Shown: piece by piece, positions 48,446 through 59,358 of the stretch
Layout: each line of letters starts with the position of its first letter
How positions within the stretch are numbered: the first letter of the stretch is position 1
NCBI GenBank assembly: GCA_946800325.1
Contig: OX326959.1
Location: forward strand, 24,621,447 to 24,685,446
Origin: Luzula sylvatica
Taxonomy: Eukaryota; Streptophyta; Magnoliopsida; Poales; Juncaceae
Reading direction: 5' to 3'
Length of the DNA: 64,000 bases
The notes under the pieces: model-generated
Databases searched by the model: none
What the model was told of the DNA's origin: nothing
The model's input: the letters and a program-made list of their open reading frames with translations, nothing else
Position numbers and translations under genes: made by a program

Positions 48446-49640
48446 TGTTGTTTAATCTGGTCATATAGGGGAGGTGAATAGGTAATCATAATATCTAATT
48501 TTCGCGGTAATGTAATAATGCTAATGGTATTTATGCGGAAGCTTAATTAATTTAAAATGATAAAAAGACAATAGCACAAATGTGGTTGATATGTATCTTA
48601 AACTCATCGTTTACTTGCTCAATCGACCGACTCGATTGTTCACAAGTATCTACGTCTCCGAGGATGTCTTATGCTTTTTAAGTTCTCTATTGAATTCCAA
48701 ATCAACGATTACAAGGTTTGTCTAGATCGATTTATACGTTTCTACCGATCTATGACGGGATTTACAATGAAGAACTAGCCTATTACAATTCTACAAATTG
48801 AACTCTACGTAATCGGTCACGCGAGTCGGAATCGTTTGCAGTGTGAATATTGTGGAAATCTATCTTAGATCAAGGATTTTGTTTAGAGGAATTGAGCTCA
48901 AAATTGTTTGGCTAGGGTTTCTCTCTATGATGTTGAGTGTAAATATTGTGCTAAAGTTAGAGAGTGAAACAAGGGAGGGGTTCTATTTGTAGAACACACA
49001 GTCTACTCATATTAAATTGTTTTCCTATATGTTCCGTTCGAACAAAATAATGCTTCCGTTCGAACGGAGCACAAGTCAAAACTAACCGTCACAAAGTAAT
49101 CATTCGAAAACTGGCACTTTCCTTCAAACGCATGCGAGTTCCGTTCGAACAGAAGGAACACTATGATTTACTTGACTTTGCACAACCTTCCGTTCGAACC
49201 TTGAGGGTTGCGTTCAAACGGAATATTAGGTTCCGTTCGAACAGATTGGTGATTCCGTTCGAACGGATCTTCTGTTGATTTTGATTTTGCAAAGTCAAGA
49301 TTTGGGACAGTTTGGCTTCCGTTCGAACGTAAGTAGTTATGTTTTCAGACTTTGCAAACTTTTTGTTTTTCACGTTTCGAACATATTACCTATTCTAAAT
49401 TGAGCTTAATAATTGTAAATTGAGTTTAGAGATATCTATATGTTACATTTGTGATTGTATGATACTCCAAGTCGTGAAAGTTTTCGACGTCTTGGGTTCT
49501 TTACTTGAGCGAAATACTTCCGTCTTTAATCTTGACCATCATTCTTGATTCTTCAATGTCTTGAATATTCATTAATGGTCTTGAAAGTTTTGGTTCTTGT
49601 TCGACTACTCACATTTACGTATGTGAGTGTGTATATTCTT
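48446..49640 (-). repeat. Probable 5' LTR of the Copia relic
   Basis: In minus-strand sense the sequence ends AAACAACA at 48446 and is followed after 2 nt by the primer-binding site TGGTATTATAGC (48432-48443; tRNA-iMet type with two mismatches). The upstream LTR border is not defined, and 49640 is approximate. It contains the TTCCGTTCGAACGGAA palindrome cluster. Confidence 0.55.
49030..49335. repeat. TTCCGTTCGAACGGAA palindrome cluster
   Basis: Seven exact TTCCGTTCGAAC cores (about 49032, 49054, 49139, 49190, 49232, 49253, 49318), some extended to the full palindrome, plus two degenerate copies (about 49119 and 49208), within 300 bp of the Copia LTR. Confidence 0.9.
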
Positions 49641-50690
49641 TTGATCTCGTTTACGAGCCATACATATATATTTTTTTTTACGAATGACACTTAACAAACT
49701 GATTAGTAGTATCGATATTATTTTGAGATAATCAAACCGGAAATTTGAACCAACAACAATAATAAAATAAATTCTAATAAAATAAATTAAAAAGAATAAA
49801 CTACATATCAAAACATCATAAGTTCTATTAAACTCATAAACATACATCGAATAATATCGTTATTTATAAACATGTAAATCGAGAATACCTTATGATGTTA
49901 AATAATTAATTATGTATATTTGACTTTGTTGCGTAAGAAAACGTATCCAGTAATATTTCACTTAATAGAAGAAACTCATCTATTTTTTGTAAAAAAGATG
50001 AACCATATGCTATCACAACATAAAATAATTTTAAAAAATATATACAAATATATAAGGAGTTTTGGCAATTTCAGGTAAAAAATAACTATATTCTAAAATA
50101 ATATTGTCATTATCATCACAAAACATATTATTGCGAGTATTATCCTAATATATGATGATTTTTTTTTTTTAAATACATATAATTTTAATATGACAAAATA
50201 ATATAAAATACATACATACAGATTACCAGTTACGAACTATACTTTTATAACTGCAAGAAACATCCAGAACTTTTATCAATTGATTTTATTAGAAACGAAA
50301 AGAAAAATGAATTATAACTCTCGGTAAACAAAAGCCTACAATTTTTTGCAATATTACAAGTCTCATATATGTGAAAATAATTATATTTTGAGATAATATT
50401 GTTATTATCATCGTAAAATATATCATTTTGTATTAAAGTGAAAAAAACATATCTCAATTCTCAACAATTATCGTAGTATACATGATAAAGATAATCAGGA
50501 TCAAAACAACACCTATAAATTATAATATTTAACACAATAAGATCATATAAAATAAATACAGACAAGTTACCTGTTGTACATTATACTTTCATAATTACAA
50601 GGAACATTCTGAGTTTAAGATATATATTTTTGTTAATATATATTATTTTCTTCATTCAAGGAAAAATATTATATATTATGATGTTAGTTT
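49641..50690. other. AT-rich upstream region of TBL gene
   Basis: No other gene seen. The proximal part should hold the TBL promoter. No certain TATA box could be chosen among many AT runs. Confidence 0.4.
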
Positions 50691-50830
50691 ATTGCCTCAA
50701 GAAAACAACATGTACCAAGTCTACCCATCCAAATGGCTATATACCAAACTAATGAAAATCAAACTTCTTCCCACACCCACCCCTTTATCCTTCCTCCTTT
50801 TTCACACCCCACATACCACTCTCACTATTA

Positions 50831-50863
<33 letters not shown>

Positions 50864-50867
50864 CTCT
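50831..50867 (+). repeat. (CT)n tract in TBL 5' leader
   Basis: Pyrimidine tract 36 bp upstream of the start codon, typical of plant 5' UTR/Y-patch regions. Confidence 0.85.
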
Positions 50868-50902
50868 GAGTGCGTCTTCCCCAACCCATTCTCTCGATCT
50901 AA

Positions 50903-53865
50903 ATGCAAACTCCTCGCCGGAAATCACCAAGCTCCGGCTTTCCGGACACATCTTTCCTAACCAAACACTTCACAAATTACGTCCAAAGAACCACCAGAAT
51001 ACCTCTCTACGTAACCGTCTTCTCCATTTTCATACTTGGTATCTTCATCTACAGCGAGGACATCCAATCCTTGGCCGAATTCTCCTTCTCCCAATTCCCC
51101 CAAGATTTCATTTTTGCGCGAGCTTACCGACCGAATCACAAGCCTCGTCCCAAGAGAGTCCTGAACGGATCTGCTCTCCACGTACACGTTCCAGACACTT
51201 GCGATCTGTCGGTGGGGAACTGGGTCTTTGACAACGATACCTTCCCGATTTACTACGAAGAAGAATGCCGATTTTTGACGGAACAAGTTACTTGCATGCG
51301 AAATGGGAGAAAGGACGAGCTTTTCCAGCAATGGAGATGGCAGCCAAATGACTGCTCTTTGCCCAGGTACTTCAAAAAAAAAAAAAAAAACTCTTGCGTT
51401 CTTTATACGCTTCTTTCCATTCTTCGAGAGTACTACTTTCGAGATCATCAATGGTGTTTCTCGAGAGCAATAGCTCTGTAATAATGGCTTTGGATGTTGT
51501 CGTTTAGTAATATATAGATCTTCCGTTACCATATACTGTTTTAATCTGTGTAACGAGTCATATCTCTGACCTGCTACATAGATGGCTGCACAATGGGGGG
51601 GTTTGTATAAAATTTAGTGATAGTATAAGTACTCAAATGCAATTGTTCACTTGTTTGAGTGTGCCGACAGAGAAGAATTTGCACAAAAGTCTTCACGTGT
51701 TGATTAATTATAGAAAAACTCAAAAACTACAGATAGAGAAGATTGAATGGAAATGTCCAGTGATATTAGAAAACTGGAGAGGAGGGTCACTGTATAGAAA
51801 TTTTCATATATCATATATGCACTTGAGTTAATACTTAATTACTAACCCATTATTAATGCTTTTAGGAAAATAAAATGTATAAAAAATTCCAAATAATTTT
51901 TGGGGGTGGGACGTAATTTTTTGTTAAAAAAAAGTGCTCTAACAGAAATGGATATTGCAGTTCAACTACTTATCTCTCTCTACCAATAGTTTGTTGGTGA
52001 CATTTTCAGATCACCCCTCTAAAATTATACAAATTACAAAAAGGTCCCTTAAGTAATGCATTCTTTTATCTTTTTTCTTAGGTTTGAGCCATTGTTGTTC
52101 CTAAATAAATTGAGAAATAAAAGGCTAATGTTTGTTGGGGACTCGTTGAATCGAAACCAATGGGAATCGATGGTTTGTATGATCCAATCCGAGGTCAAGT
52201 ACGGCAGGAAACGAGAAATAGGTTCTAAAACCATCTTCTATGCCAAGGTAAAAATATCGTACTACACACCAAAATGGTATATTGAATTACTTCATTAATT
52301 AAATGATTAATTAATTCAGGAGTATAACGCAACCATAGAGTTTTATTGGGCGCCATTTCTAGTCGAGTCGAATTCGGATAATCCAAAAATACATAGCATT
52401 CCGCACCGAATTATAAAAGCCGAGTCTATTGAAGGACACGCGAAGCATTGGAAAGGCGTCGATTATTTGATTTTTAACACTTATATTTGGTGGATGAATA
52501 CCCAAAACATAAAAATCATGTAAGTTTATTTATATTAATTCATCAAAATATAATTTAATAAAAAATTAATTATGTTTTTTTTTACAGGAGAAAGAATGCG
52601 AAAAATTGGGCCGACCATGATGAGGTGTTGAGGATAACTGCTTATGCGCGCGTGTTGAAAACTTGGTCGAATTGGGTTACTCGCAATGTTGATCCGATAA
52701 AAACGAGCGTGTTTTTCATGAGCATGTCTCCTCTTCATATTAGGTTCGTAGAAACATTAAAAATTCTTATATACCCTTCTAGTTTAATTATTTTATTCTA
52801 GAAGTACCTAAACAATTTTCTTTATTGGTTTCTCACCTTCTCATCCATCATGTATAATTAGAAAATAATGATATAAGAGTAGTTAACTTAACACGATAAT
52901 ATTGTATGTTTCTAGCCTAGCAATAGAATATAGTCTAAATGACATGTCCTATTTATTTAGGAATTAAGATTCATGATATTTACTAATTCTATATGGGGTG
53001 GGGTATAAACAAAATATATCAAAAATATATTAGTTGCAATAAAAGAAAGGCAAGGTCCATTAAATGATAATACAGTAGAGTTTGGTGGGTAGAAATTAGG
53101 ACCCACAATCTATACTTTTGTAATTAATTTACCAAACAAGTTATCAAATCTTGTAACAACACACTTTTTTGGTCACATGTCATTTTCTAATTTTGAAAAA
53201 TTAAGGCCAATAATAATAAAGTCAATAATCCGTGATGAGTTGGTGAGCTTGACAAAATTAGTTAGCATCACAATGAGTTCCAAATAAGAATATATGTATT
53301 ATACATTCATTCATTCATTCATTCATTCATCACATGTGCCACATGATGCCACATGATATGCATGGGTCTAAAATTAATCAGATATATAAAGTCTTGCGGA
53401 CATAATATAGTGGTTCATGTCTCTAATAAATAATTTCTCAGACAAAATAACATGGTGGGGGTGCATAATTTTAATCGGATCCTATTTTTATTTTCCTTTC
53501 AAAGCAGTCCTCACCAATGGGGAAATCCAAACGGTATCAAGTGCGCGTTAGAAACGACACCCTATTTAAACACCACGGAACGGCTTTACGTCGGGTCCGA
53601 TCCGCAAATGTTCGATCTGGTCGCGAACGTGACTCGGTCCATGCAAGACATACCCGTTGAGTTCATCGACATAACGAGAATGTCAGAGTACAGAAAAGAC
53701 GCGCATACGTCGGTGTATACGGTACGTCAGGGAAAGTTGTTGACGCCAACTCAGCAAGCCGATCCTAAAACTTATGCGGATTGTATTCATTGGTGTCTTC
53801 CTGGAGTGCCTGATATTTGGAACCAAATTATTTATGCTAAAATTTTATCCGAGAAATCTCGGTAG
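50903..53865 (+). CDS. TBL (trichome birefringence-like) family protein, probable xylan O-acetyltransferase
   Basis: Predicted Golgi type II membrane enzyme that O-acetylates a cell-wall polysaccharide, probably xylan. Five exons: 50903-51366, 52082-52247, 52320-52519, 52588-52743, 53508-53865. They sum to 1344 nt, 447 aa, and all borders are GT-AG. A short cytosolic N-terminus (TPRRKSP) is followed by one membrane anchor at about residues 33-50 (YVTVFSIFILGIF). The TBL/PMR5N domain holds CDLSVGNWVFD and the W..W.P..C block (about 100-155). The esterase-like catalytic domain has GDS at 174-176 (VGDSLNRNQWESMVC) and DxxH at Asp420-His423 (DCIHWCLPGVPDIWN), supplying the Ser and Asp/His of the catalytic triad. 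QADPKTYADCIHWCLPG fits the xylan-acetylating clade around ESK1/TBL29 and TBL3/28-35. The exact orthologue is not assigned. The frame is intact; intron 4 is longest and carries an (ATTC)n repeat. Confidence 0.93.
53303..53329. repeat. (ATTC)n microsatellite in TBL intron 4
   Basis: Six tandem ATTC units. Confidence 0.9.
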
Positions 53866-54517
53866 TTAAGAAGAAAGGCGATTATGAAGTTCTTGAGATG
53901 AAAATCAACTTTGAAAGGAAAGTTTTTAGTTTTTTTTTTTCTTTTGCCATATGATTTACTGTGAAATTAGCTATTTTTTTTTTTTGGGTAGGAATATATT
54001 TGTTTCTTCATGTTGTTCTTTTTTGACATTTGCTATGAAAAAGTTGTAAATTATACTTTTATTGTATTTTTATCACTAAATTCTTATTATATGATGGAAA
54101 AAAAAAATGAAATGGCAATTAAATTTACTTGATATTTTGGTTCTTTTGGTTGTGCATTTGAAAGTGTTTTCAGATTTTCTGGAGTGATCTTCAGCCACAA
54201 AAGTTAATATCATGTCCTGTTTGTGGAGTCGACATGCATAGAAAATTAAGATCCATGTCCTTTGTGTTCCCTTTTGATTCTTCAAATAATTTGCCTAAGG
54301 GCATTTCAAAAAAAAAAAAAAATAATAATTTGCACAGAACAATTGGAATCTAGAAATCCGAAACACATTTAAAGTTCGTTCAAGAATATTGAGAATTTGG
54401 GCCTTCCGTTCTCTTGAATAACATAATTTGAAGTCCGAATAAACATAGTTCGAAGTTCATGTAATGAGTCTAAACAATCATTAGATGATTAATTAACATC
54501 TCAATTAAAAGTTAATG
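53866..54517. other. 3' flank of TBL gene, no further gene seen
   Basis: T-rich 3' UTR and spacer. A short minus-strand frame at 54076-54285 has no support. Confidence 0.4.
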
Positions 54518-55124
54518 AAAAAATCTGATTTTAGTCATCTCTCATCTATTGTTATTGTTCACAGGGATGACGTGGCAGTTAAATTTTAATGAATTGGTAA
54601 ATGATGTGGCAAAAATTGATGACATGATAATAAAATAAAAAAAAGAATTTTGTATGTATTGAATTCCGAGAAAATCAATTTTTCTCAAAATCAATTAGCG
54701 CCTAAATCCTAGAAAAATAAGAGATTTTGCACGTTAATTGATTTTAGAAAAACTCAAAAAAAAAATAATTGAGAAGGCTTGTGGAAGAAAGAGGACGACT
54801 TGAGGCTAAGAGGGGAAAATTGAATTTTTTTTAGGATTTAAACGCTAATTGATTTTGTGAAAAACTGATTTTCTCGGGATTCAAAACATAGAAAGAAAAA
54901 GAAAGAAAATATTTTATATTTTTTTCAAATGTTATTGCCATGTCATCAATTTTTGCCACATCATTTACTAACTCATTAAAATTTAACCGACACGTCATCC
55001 GTTAATTAATGAAGAGATCCAGATGAACATTTAAAAAATATAAAGGTACAAAATGACTCAAAAAACAAATTATTTTACAAAATAAAAAATAACACTAGAC
55101 GAGGAACTAAAATCAGACTTTTTT
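54518..55124. mobile_element. Long-TIR foldback element (about 600 bp)
   Basis: AAAAAATCTGATTTTAG at the left is mirrored by CTAAAATCAGACTTTTTT at the right. Deeper, TGGCAAAAATTGATGACATG, AAATTTTAATGA and GATTTTCTCGG-type blocks are inverted too, giving arms of about 200-250 bp with indels. No convincing TSD (the flanks share only GTTAA). Confidence 0.65.
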
Positions 55125-56122
55125 CAAGGTTAATTGACACGTTTAATTAACCCATTAATTCATTTTAATATGTTCGTATTAATACATGTTAATTTACATG
55201 TAAATTCAACTAAACGATCACTTAACTCGTTAATTCATTCAGTTAAAAATATTAATAAATTTAATTAAACATCTTTGTTCATCTCATTAAGGATGTTTGG
55301 GTCCATTTTTTAACTGGACCCAAAACCAAATATGTTAAAAATAACAATCATTAGTTGATTTTACTCATTTTTATAATGGACAAACTGATCTTACTTCTAC
55401 AGCAAATAATTCATAACACAATGTACAATCTTTTTTGTCAAATTTAAAATCTCTCCATCACACGGTAAAAACTAAAAATCAAATATACCCCTACATAAAG
55501 AGTAAATTATGTGTGCATCCTGCAGAAATTTAGAATGTTATGTATATATCCATAATAAACGGAATAATTAGTATACTCCAAGCTAACCCAACCAGCGACT
55601 GCCTGCTCCTCGCATCGCTAGCTATCTGTATCAACACTCTGAGCTGGCGAGCCATCTCGTCTAGCTCGTGCTGAGCTGTCTCTACTACCTCTGACGACAC
55701 GCTGTCGTTGATTTGCGTCCTCCTTTTGACGCCTCTCAGCTTCCCCCACATTCACTTATCATACCGTTTCGATTGACGCATGAAGGATATTTTAGTGAGA
55801 GTAGGGGCACCAATTCAAAAGATTCAAAACCCCTTTTAGAAGATTCCTATATTACAATTATTACTCGGTGTGAGAAAGAGGGGTAATTTAGGCCTCTTTT
55901 TGAAAAAAAAATACGAGTGATGTTCGTGATATTTCTCATGTTTTAACTTTTTTGTTGTTGGGATATTCAGGATAATTAATATTTTGGAGGGGTGTATTAT
56001 GTGTGTGTAAGATTTTGAGGTTTTTCTAGGGGTATAAATGTCAATTAGGTTGGGAAATGAATAAAATCCCCTACATCTTTTGAAGTTTAGATTTCGAAAA
56101 AATTGCAGAAAAAACCCAGTGA
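55125..56122. other. Intergenic, no gene supported
   Basis: Includes an unrecognised minus-strand open frame (55530-55751) with no known motif. Otherwise empty. Confidence 0.4.
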
Positions 56123-56135
56123 GAGTGGTGCTCTT

Positions 56136-56138
<3 letters not shown>

Positions 56139-56167
<29 letters not shown>

Positions 56168-56983
56168 ATAGAGATCAGTGAAGTGCCGAACTCTTTGTAT
56201 AGAATTGAATAGAAGGAAATATGTTTTAGAGTCTTTTACAAGATTTAATTTAGAATCCTACTCCTAAAATCGACATATAGATATAAGAATGACAGATTAG
56301 TTAAGGGGGCCATTTGAGTTTTTCTTCACTGTCGAGTGGCTTGACTCCCGTAAGCCCTCTGCCAAGAACCTCCTTCTTGAACGGATTTGTCGAAGGTGAT
56401 CGTGGGTGTCGCTCCTCGTCTATTAAAGATTCTTCCGTTCCGTTCTTTCCACACATTCCACGCTATCGCAAAGAAGGAAGGATCCCATGCGTCTTTTTGA
56501 GTTTTGGTTAGTAATCTTCTTGTGTTTTTCCACCTCGTGCCCGTGTCTTCGCCTTGATTTTCGGGGTCCGAGTTAGGTCGAAATTCGAGTATAGTCTCCT
56601 CAACATCTAGACAATGTAGGCAGGCCCGGCCCATATATAATAAAATTTGAAGCCCCCGCTTCAGGTCCGGATACAAAAAAAAAATTTACGCAATATAATT
56701 CATAAAATTTGAGGTCAATTTTAACAAATTACATAGTATAATAAAAAAAATTAGGGTTCATTATAAAAAAATTGAGTTGGGTTTATGATTTGGCTTAGGA
56801 TCTCTTAAACTCTTGGACCGGCCCTGAATGTAGGGACAATTCTCAAAAAGGTGATTTGCGGTTTCGTAACTATTGTCGCAGTTCGGGCATGAACCGTTGT
56901 TAGGGCCATCCCCTCTTTTCAAGGTTGTCGGATGTTAGCAAACGATTTTGAAACCAAAACCATGCGAAAAAAACTCACTTTAC
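56139..56983 (-). mobile_element. 5'-truncated LINE with 16-bp TSD
   Basis: Minus-strand LINE tail ending in poly(A) (T run 56139-56166). An exact 16-bp duplication GAGTGGTGCTCTTGTT lies at 56123-56138 and 56984-56999. The coding remnant runs from zf-RVT (SCPNCDNSYETANHLFENCP, about 56910-56845) to DPSFFAIAWNVWKERNGRIF (about 56480-56425). Two frame breaks are visible. A hAT MITE interrupts it at 56621-56826. Confidence 0.9.
56621..56826. mobile_element. hAT MITE (206 bp) inside the LINE
   Basis: Begins CAGGCCCGGCCC, ends GGACCGGCCCTG, with an exact 8-bp TSD AATGTAGG (56613-56620 and 56827-56834). Sister of 34325-34551. Confidence 0.93.
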
Positions 56984-56999
56984 GAGTGGTGCTCTTGTT

Positions 57000-58289
57000 G
57001 CATCAATGAAATATCTCCATCTGAAATTATTTGAAGCAGCCTTTCATCAAAATTAAGTTCGCTTACAAATACCAACTTTCATGACACGATCTGAAATTAT
57101 TTCAAGATTATATTAAGAAAATTAAAGTATTAAACAAGTTAAAAGTTCCGGATTATATTTCGGTACCAACTGTGCCATTGTAGTATCAACTATGTCATTT
57201 TTATTTCCTTTTTTCTTTTCAAAACTTACTTAAGAAAATGAATATATATGCGGTACATTCTCGTTACAATCTTGGTTAAAACAATATTGAGAAATTCAAT
57301 GAGAATTAGCAGTAATTATCATCTAAACCCTTGCAATTTCTAATAATTAGTCTTTAATCATTTCTAACCTCGAAAAATCTTAAAATCTTAATAGCAAACA
57401 AATTATTTCCGCAATAATGACTAGTTAAAGGTGGGAGCTTTGGTACACACTAATTAAGACAATTGAATTCTAATTGGCACTTTTTAATCCTAATTGATAC
57501 GAATTAACCGTAATTGACAGAATAATTGAATCTTAATTGACACGAACTAACCCTAATGGTCATCATTTAACCTAATTGAACCACTAATTGCAATACAAAC
57601 AATTATTCAATACTAATTATATATAAAAATCAATACTAATTAAGAAACTAATTAGAAAAATCACCTTGAAATAGCAAAATAGAGCAGCAAATCGAGTAAA
57701 AATCGATGAGACGTGAAACAGACGCTTCAAGAGGCACATACTTGAGCGAGTTGTTTGGCGAGTACAAATCGAGTGGGCAAGCTCAAACTACAATCTGGCC
57801 TGAATCTTAGGCAAAGAGGTAAGTAGTGATTGTTCTTCAAGAGACGGAGGTAAATAGGGGAGCAAGCAGCAAAGAGTCCTCTCACGAAGTGCTTGTGACT
57901 TGTGAGGGTCTGGTGATGAAAGGGAGACGAACACTTCGGAGGAGGAGAGAGAATAGTTAAATGAGTGCTTAGATGAAATACAGGGAACCCAGCTCTCCCT
58001 GTATTTTGTAATACAAAAAATAATTGTTCTATAACAAAATCCAGGGATTTCACATCTCAAATACAGTACATCTGTAAATCAAACAAAGAATTTCGACCAA
58101 ATCCAGGATTACTGAGTACATCTCCCACAAAATCCCTCAAATCAAACATGCCCTGTAACTCTTCAGTTCAGTTGTTTTTCAAAAAAATATGAAATTACAA
58201 TCGCAGATTTTGGCCAACATGATTTCATATACCAGATTTTGGGTAATTGGATTTCGTATTTGAAGGTTGATCGTAAAATAACCTGAAAT
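57000..58289. other. Intergenic, no gene supported
   Basis: 57460-57600 is a run of degenerate CTAATTGACACGAACTAACC-like phrases (four or five), a decayed tandem repeat. 57720-58140 has overlapping open frames on the minus strand without a recognisable product. Confidence 0.4.
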
Positions 58290-58610
58290 CGAAATGCAGG
58301 GAAATCCTTTCCCAATCAGACCTGAATAAAAAAGGATCGACATTACATACGCGTGAAGGATAAATTATGCATGATGTGTCTCGTCTGTTATCTTTACTAT
58401 CATGCAAACATTATTTTCATATCATGCAATCATCATTTTATAAGGATAAAAGCATGATGAAGGTGAATATAACACATACCTCAGTTCATCCATGAAAGAG
58501 AAAAAGTGTTTAAACACTAACAAATGTTAATAAAAGAGCAGTTAATCTTATTCCTTTCAAATGTTTGCATATAATGAAAAATAAAATATCAGAAAAAATC
58601 AAAGAAAAAG
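58290..58610 (-). repeat. Dispersed repeat, copy 2 (inverted relative to 29130-29480)
   Basis: See the copy at 29130-29480. Shared blocks occur in the same order on opposite strands, about 29 kb apart. Confidence 0.5.
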
Positions 58611-59358
58611 GCAAAGCAATGGAATAATACTACTCGGTTAATTTCGATAGTTTAAGTGAGATCAAGCCAATCTTCGTTCAACTTCATAATACAAGATTTT
58701 GATAGATCTAGATCATGTAGATCTAAGAAAGGTTCGGATTTTCTCGATATAAGTAGATTTTATCTAAAAATATCACACCAGATTGCATTAAGAAAGGTTT
58801 GGATAAACTTTGAAAAACCTTCGTGTAATAGAAACAATTAAAATGTTTTCTTCATTCAAAACTTTGGTTGAAATCTTGTGCATAACTCTTGGGACCTAAT
58901 CCCAATCCTACCTAGTTTGAAAATATAAATAAACAGAAACTAATTCAAAGAGTAATCGACGAATGAAAAAATAAACTAAACAAGATCTTCAATTTTAAAT
59001 CATGATCTCAAAATTATACCAATCCAAATTTAAATTCATATAAGCCTGCATTTCATGTGATTTCAATTTTCTAATATCACATTAATTTCTCGAATCACCC
59101 ACCTTTCGCAGTTCGCATAATTTAATTTATTGATCATCACATATTTACAAAAATAGACCTAAACATCCAACTATATTACTAAACACTAGTTCTATCCAAA
59201 TATCCCAAAAAAAGGACAACGAATTTATACTCTACAAATTTCATTTCACCACTAATCTCCTCGAAACACATCCATTTCCATCCAACCCAAAATCAATTTT
59301 ACCAATCTAAACCCCCAACAATTGGGTCCCTTTGAAAAAATATTTAAAACCCAAAAAA
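58611..59358. other. 3' flank of SIZ1-like gene
   Basis: AT-rich. It presumably contains the 3' UTR and polyadenylation region of the gene to the right. No other gene seen. Confidence 0.4.

Noticed and set aside
50692..51532. Overlapping open frames (179 and 191 codons) over the TBL first exon
   Set aside because: They are other-frame shadows of exon 1. Only the frame from 50903 gives the TBL domain and splices correctly.
55530..55751. 73-codon minus-strand frame
   Set aside because: Has a coiled-coil-like feel (VETAQHELDEMARQLRVLIQ) but no start context, splice sites or family I can name. Insufficient to call a gene.
57460..57600. AACCCTAAT-like phrases suggesting interstitial telomere repeats
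   Set aside because: Only scattered, imperfect phrases in a longer degenerate repeat; no run of TTTAGGG/CCCTAAA units.
57727..58060. Overlapping 90-108-codon minus-strand frames downstream of the SIZ1-like gene
   Set aside because: Two frames overlap without a domain, and the region lies in AT-rich non-coding DNA.
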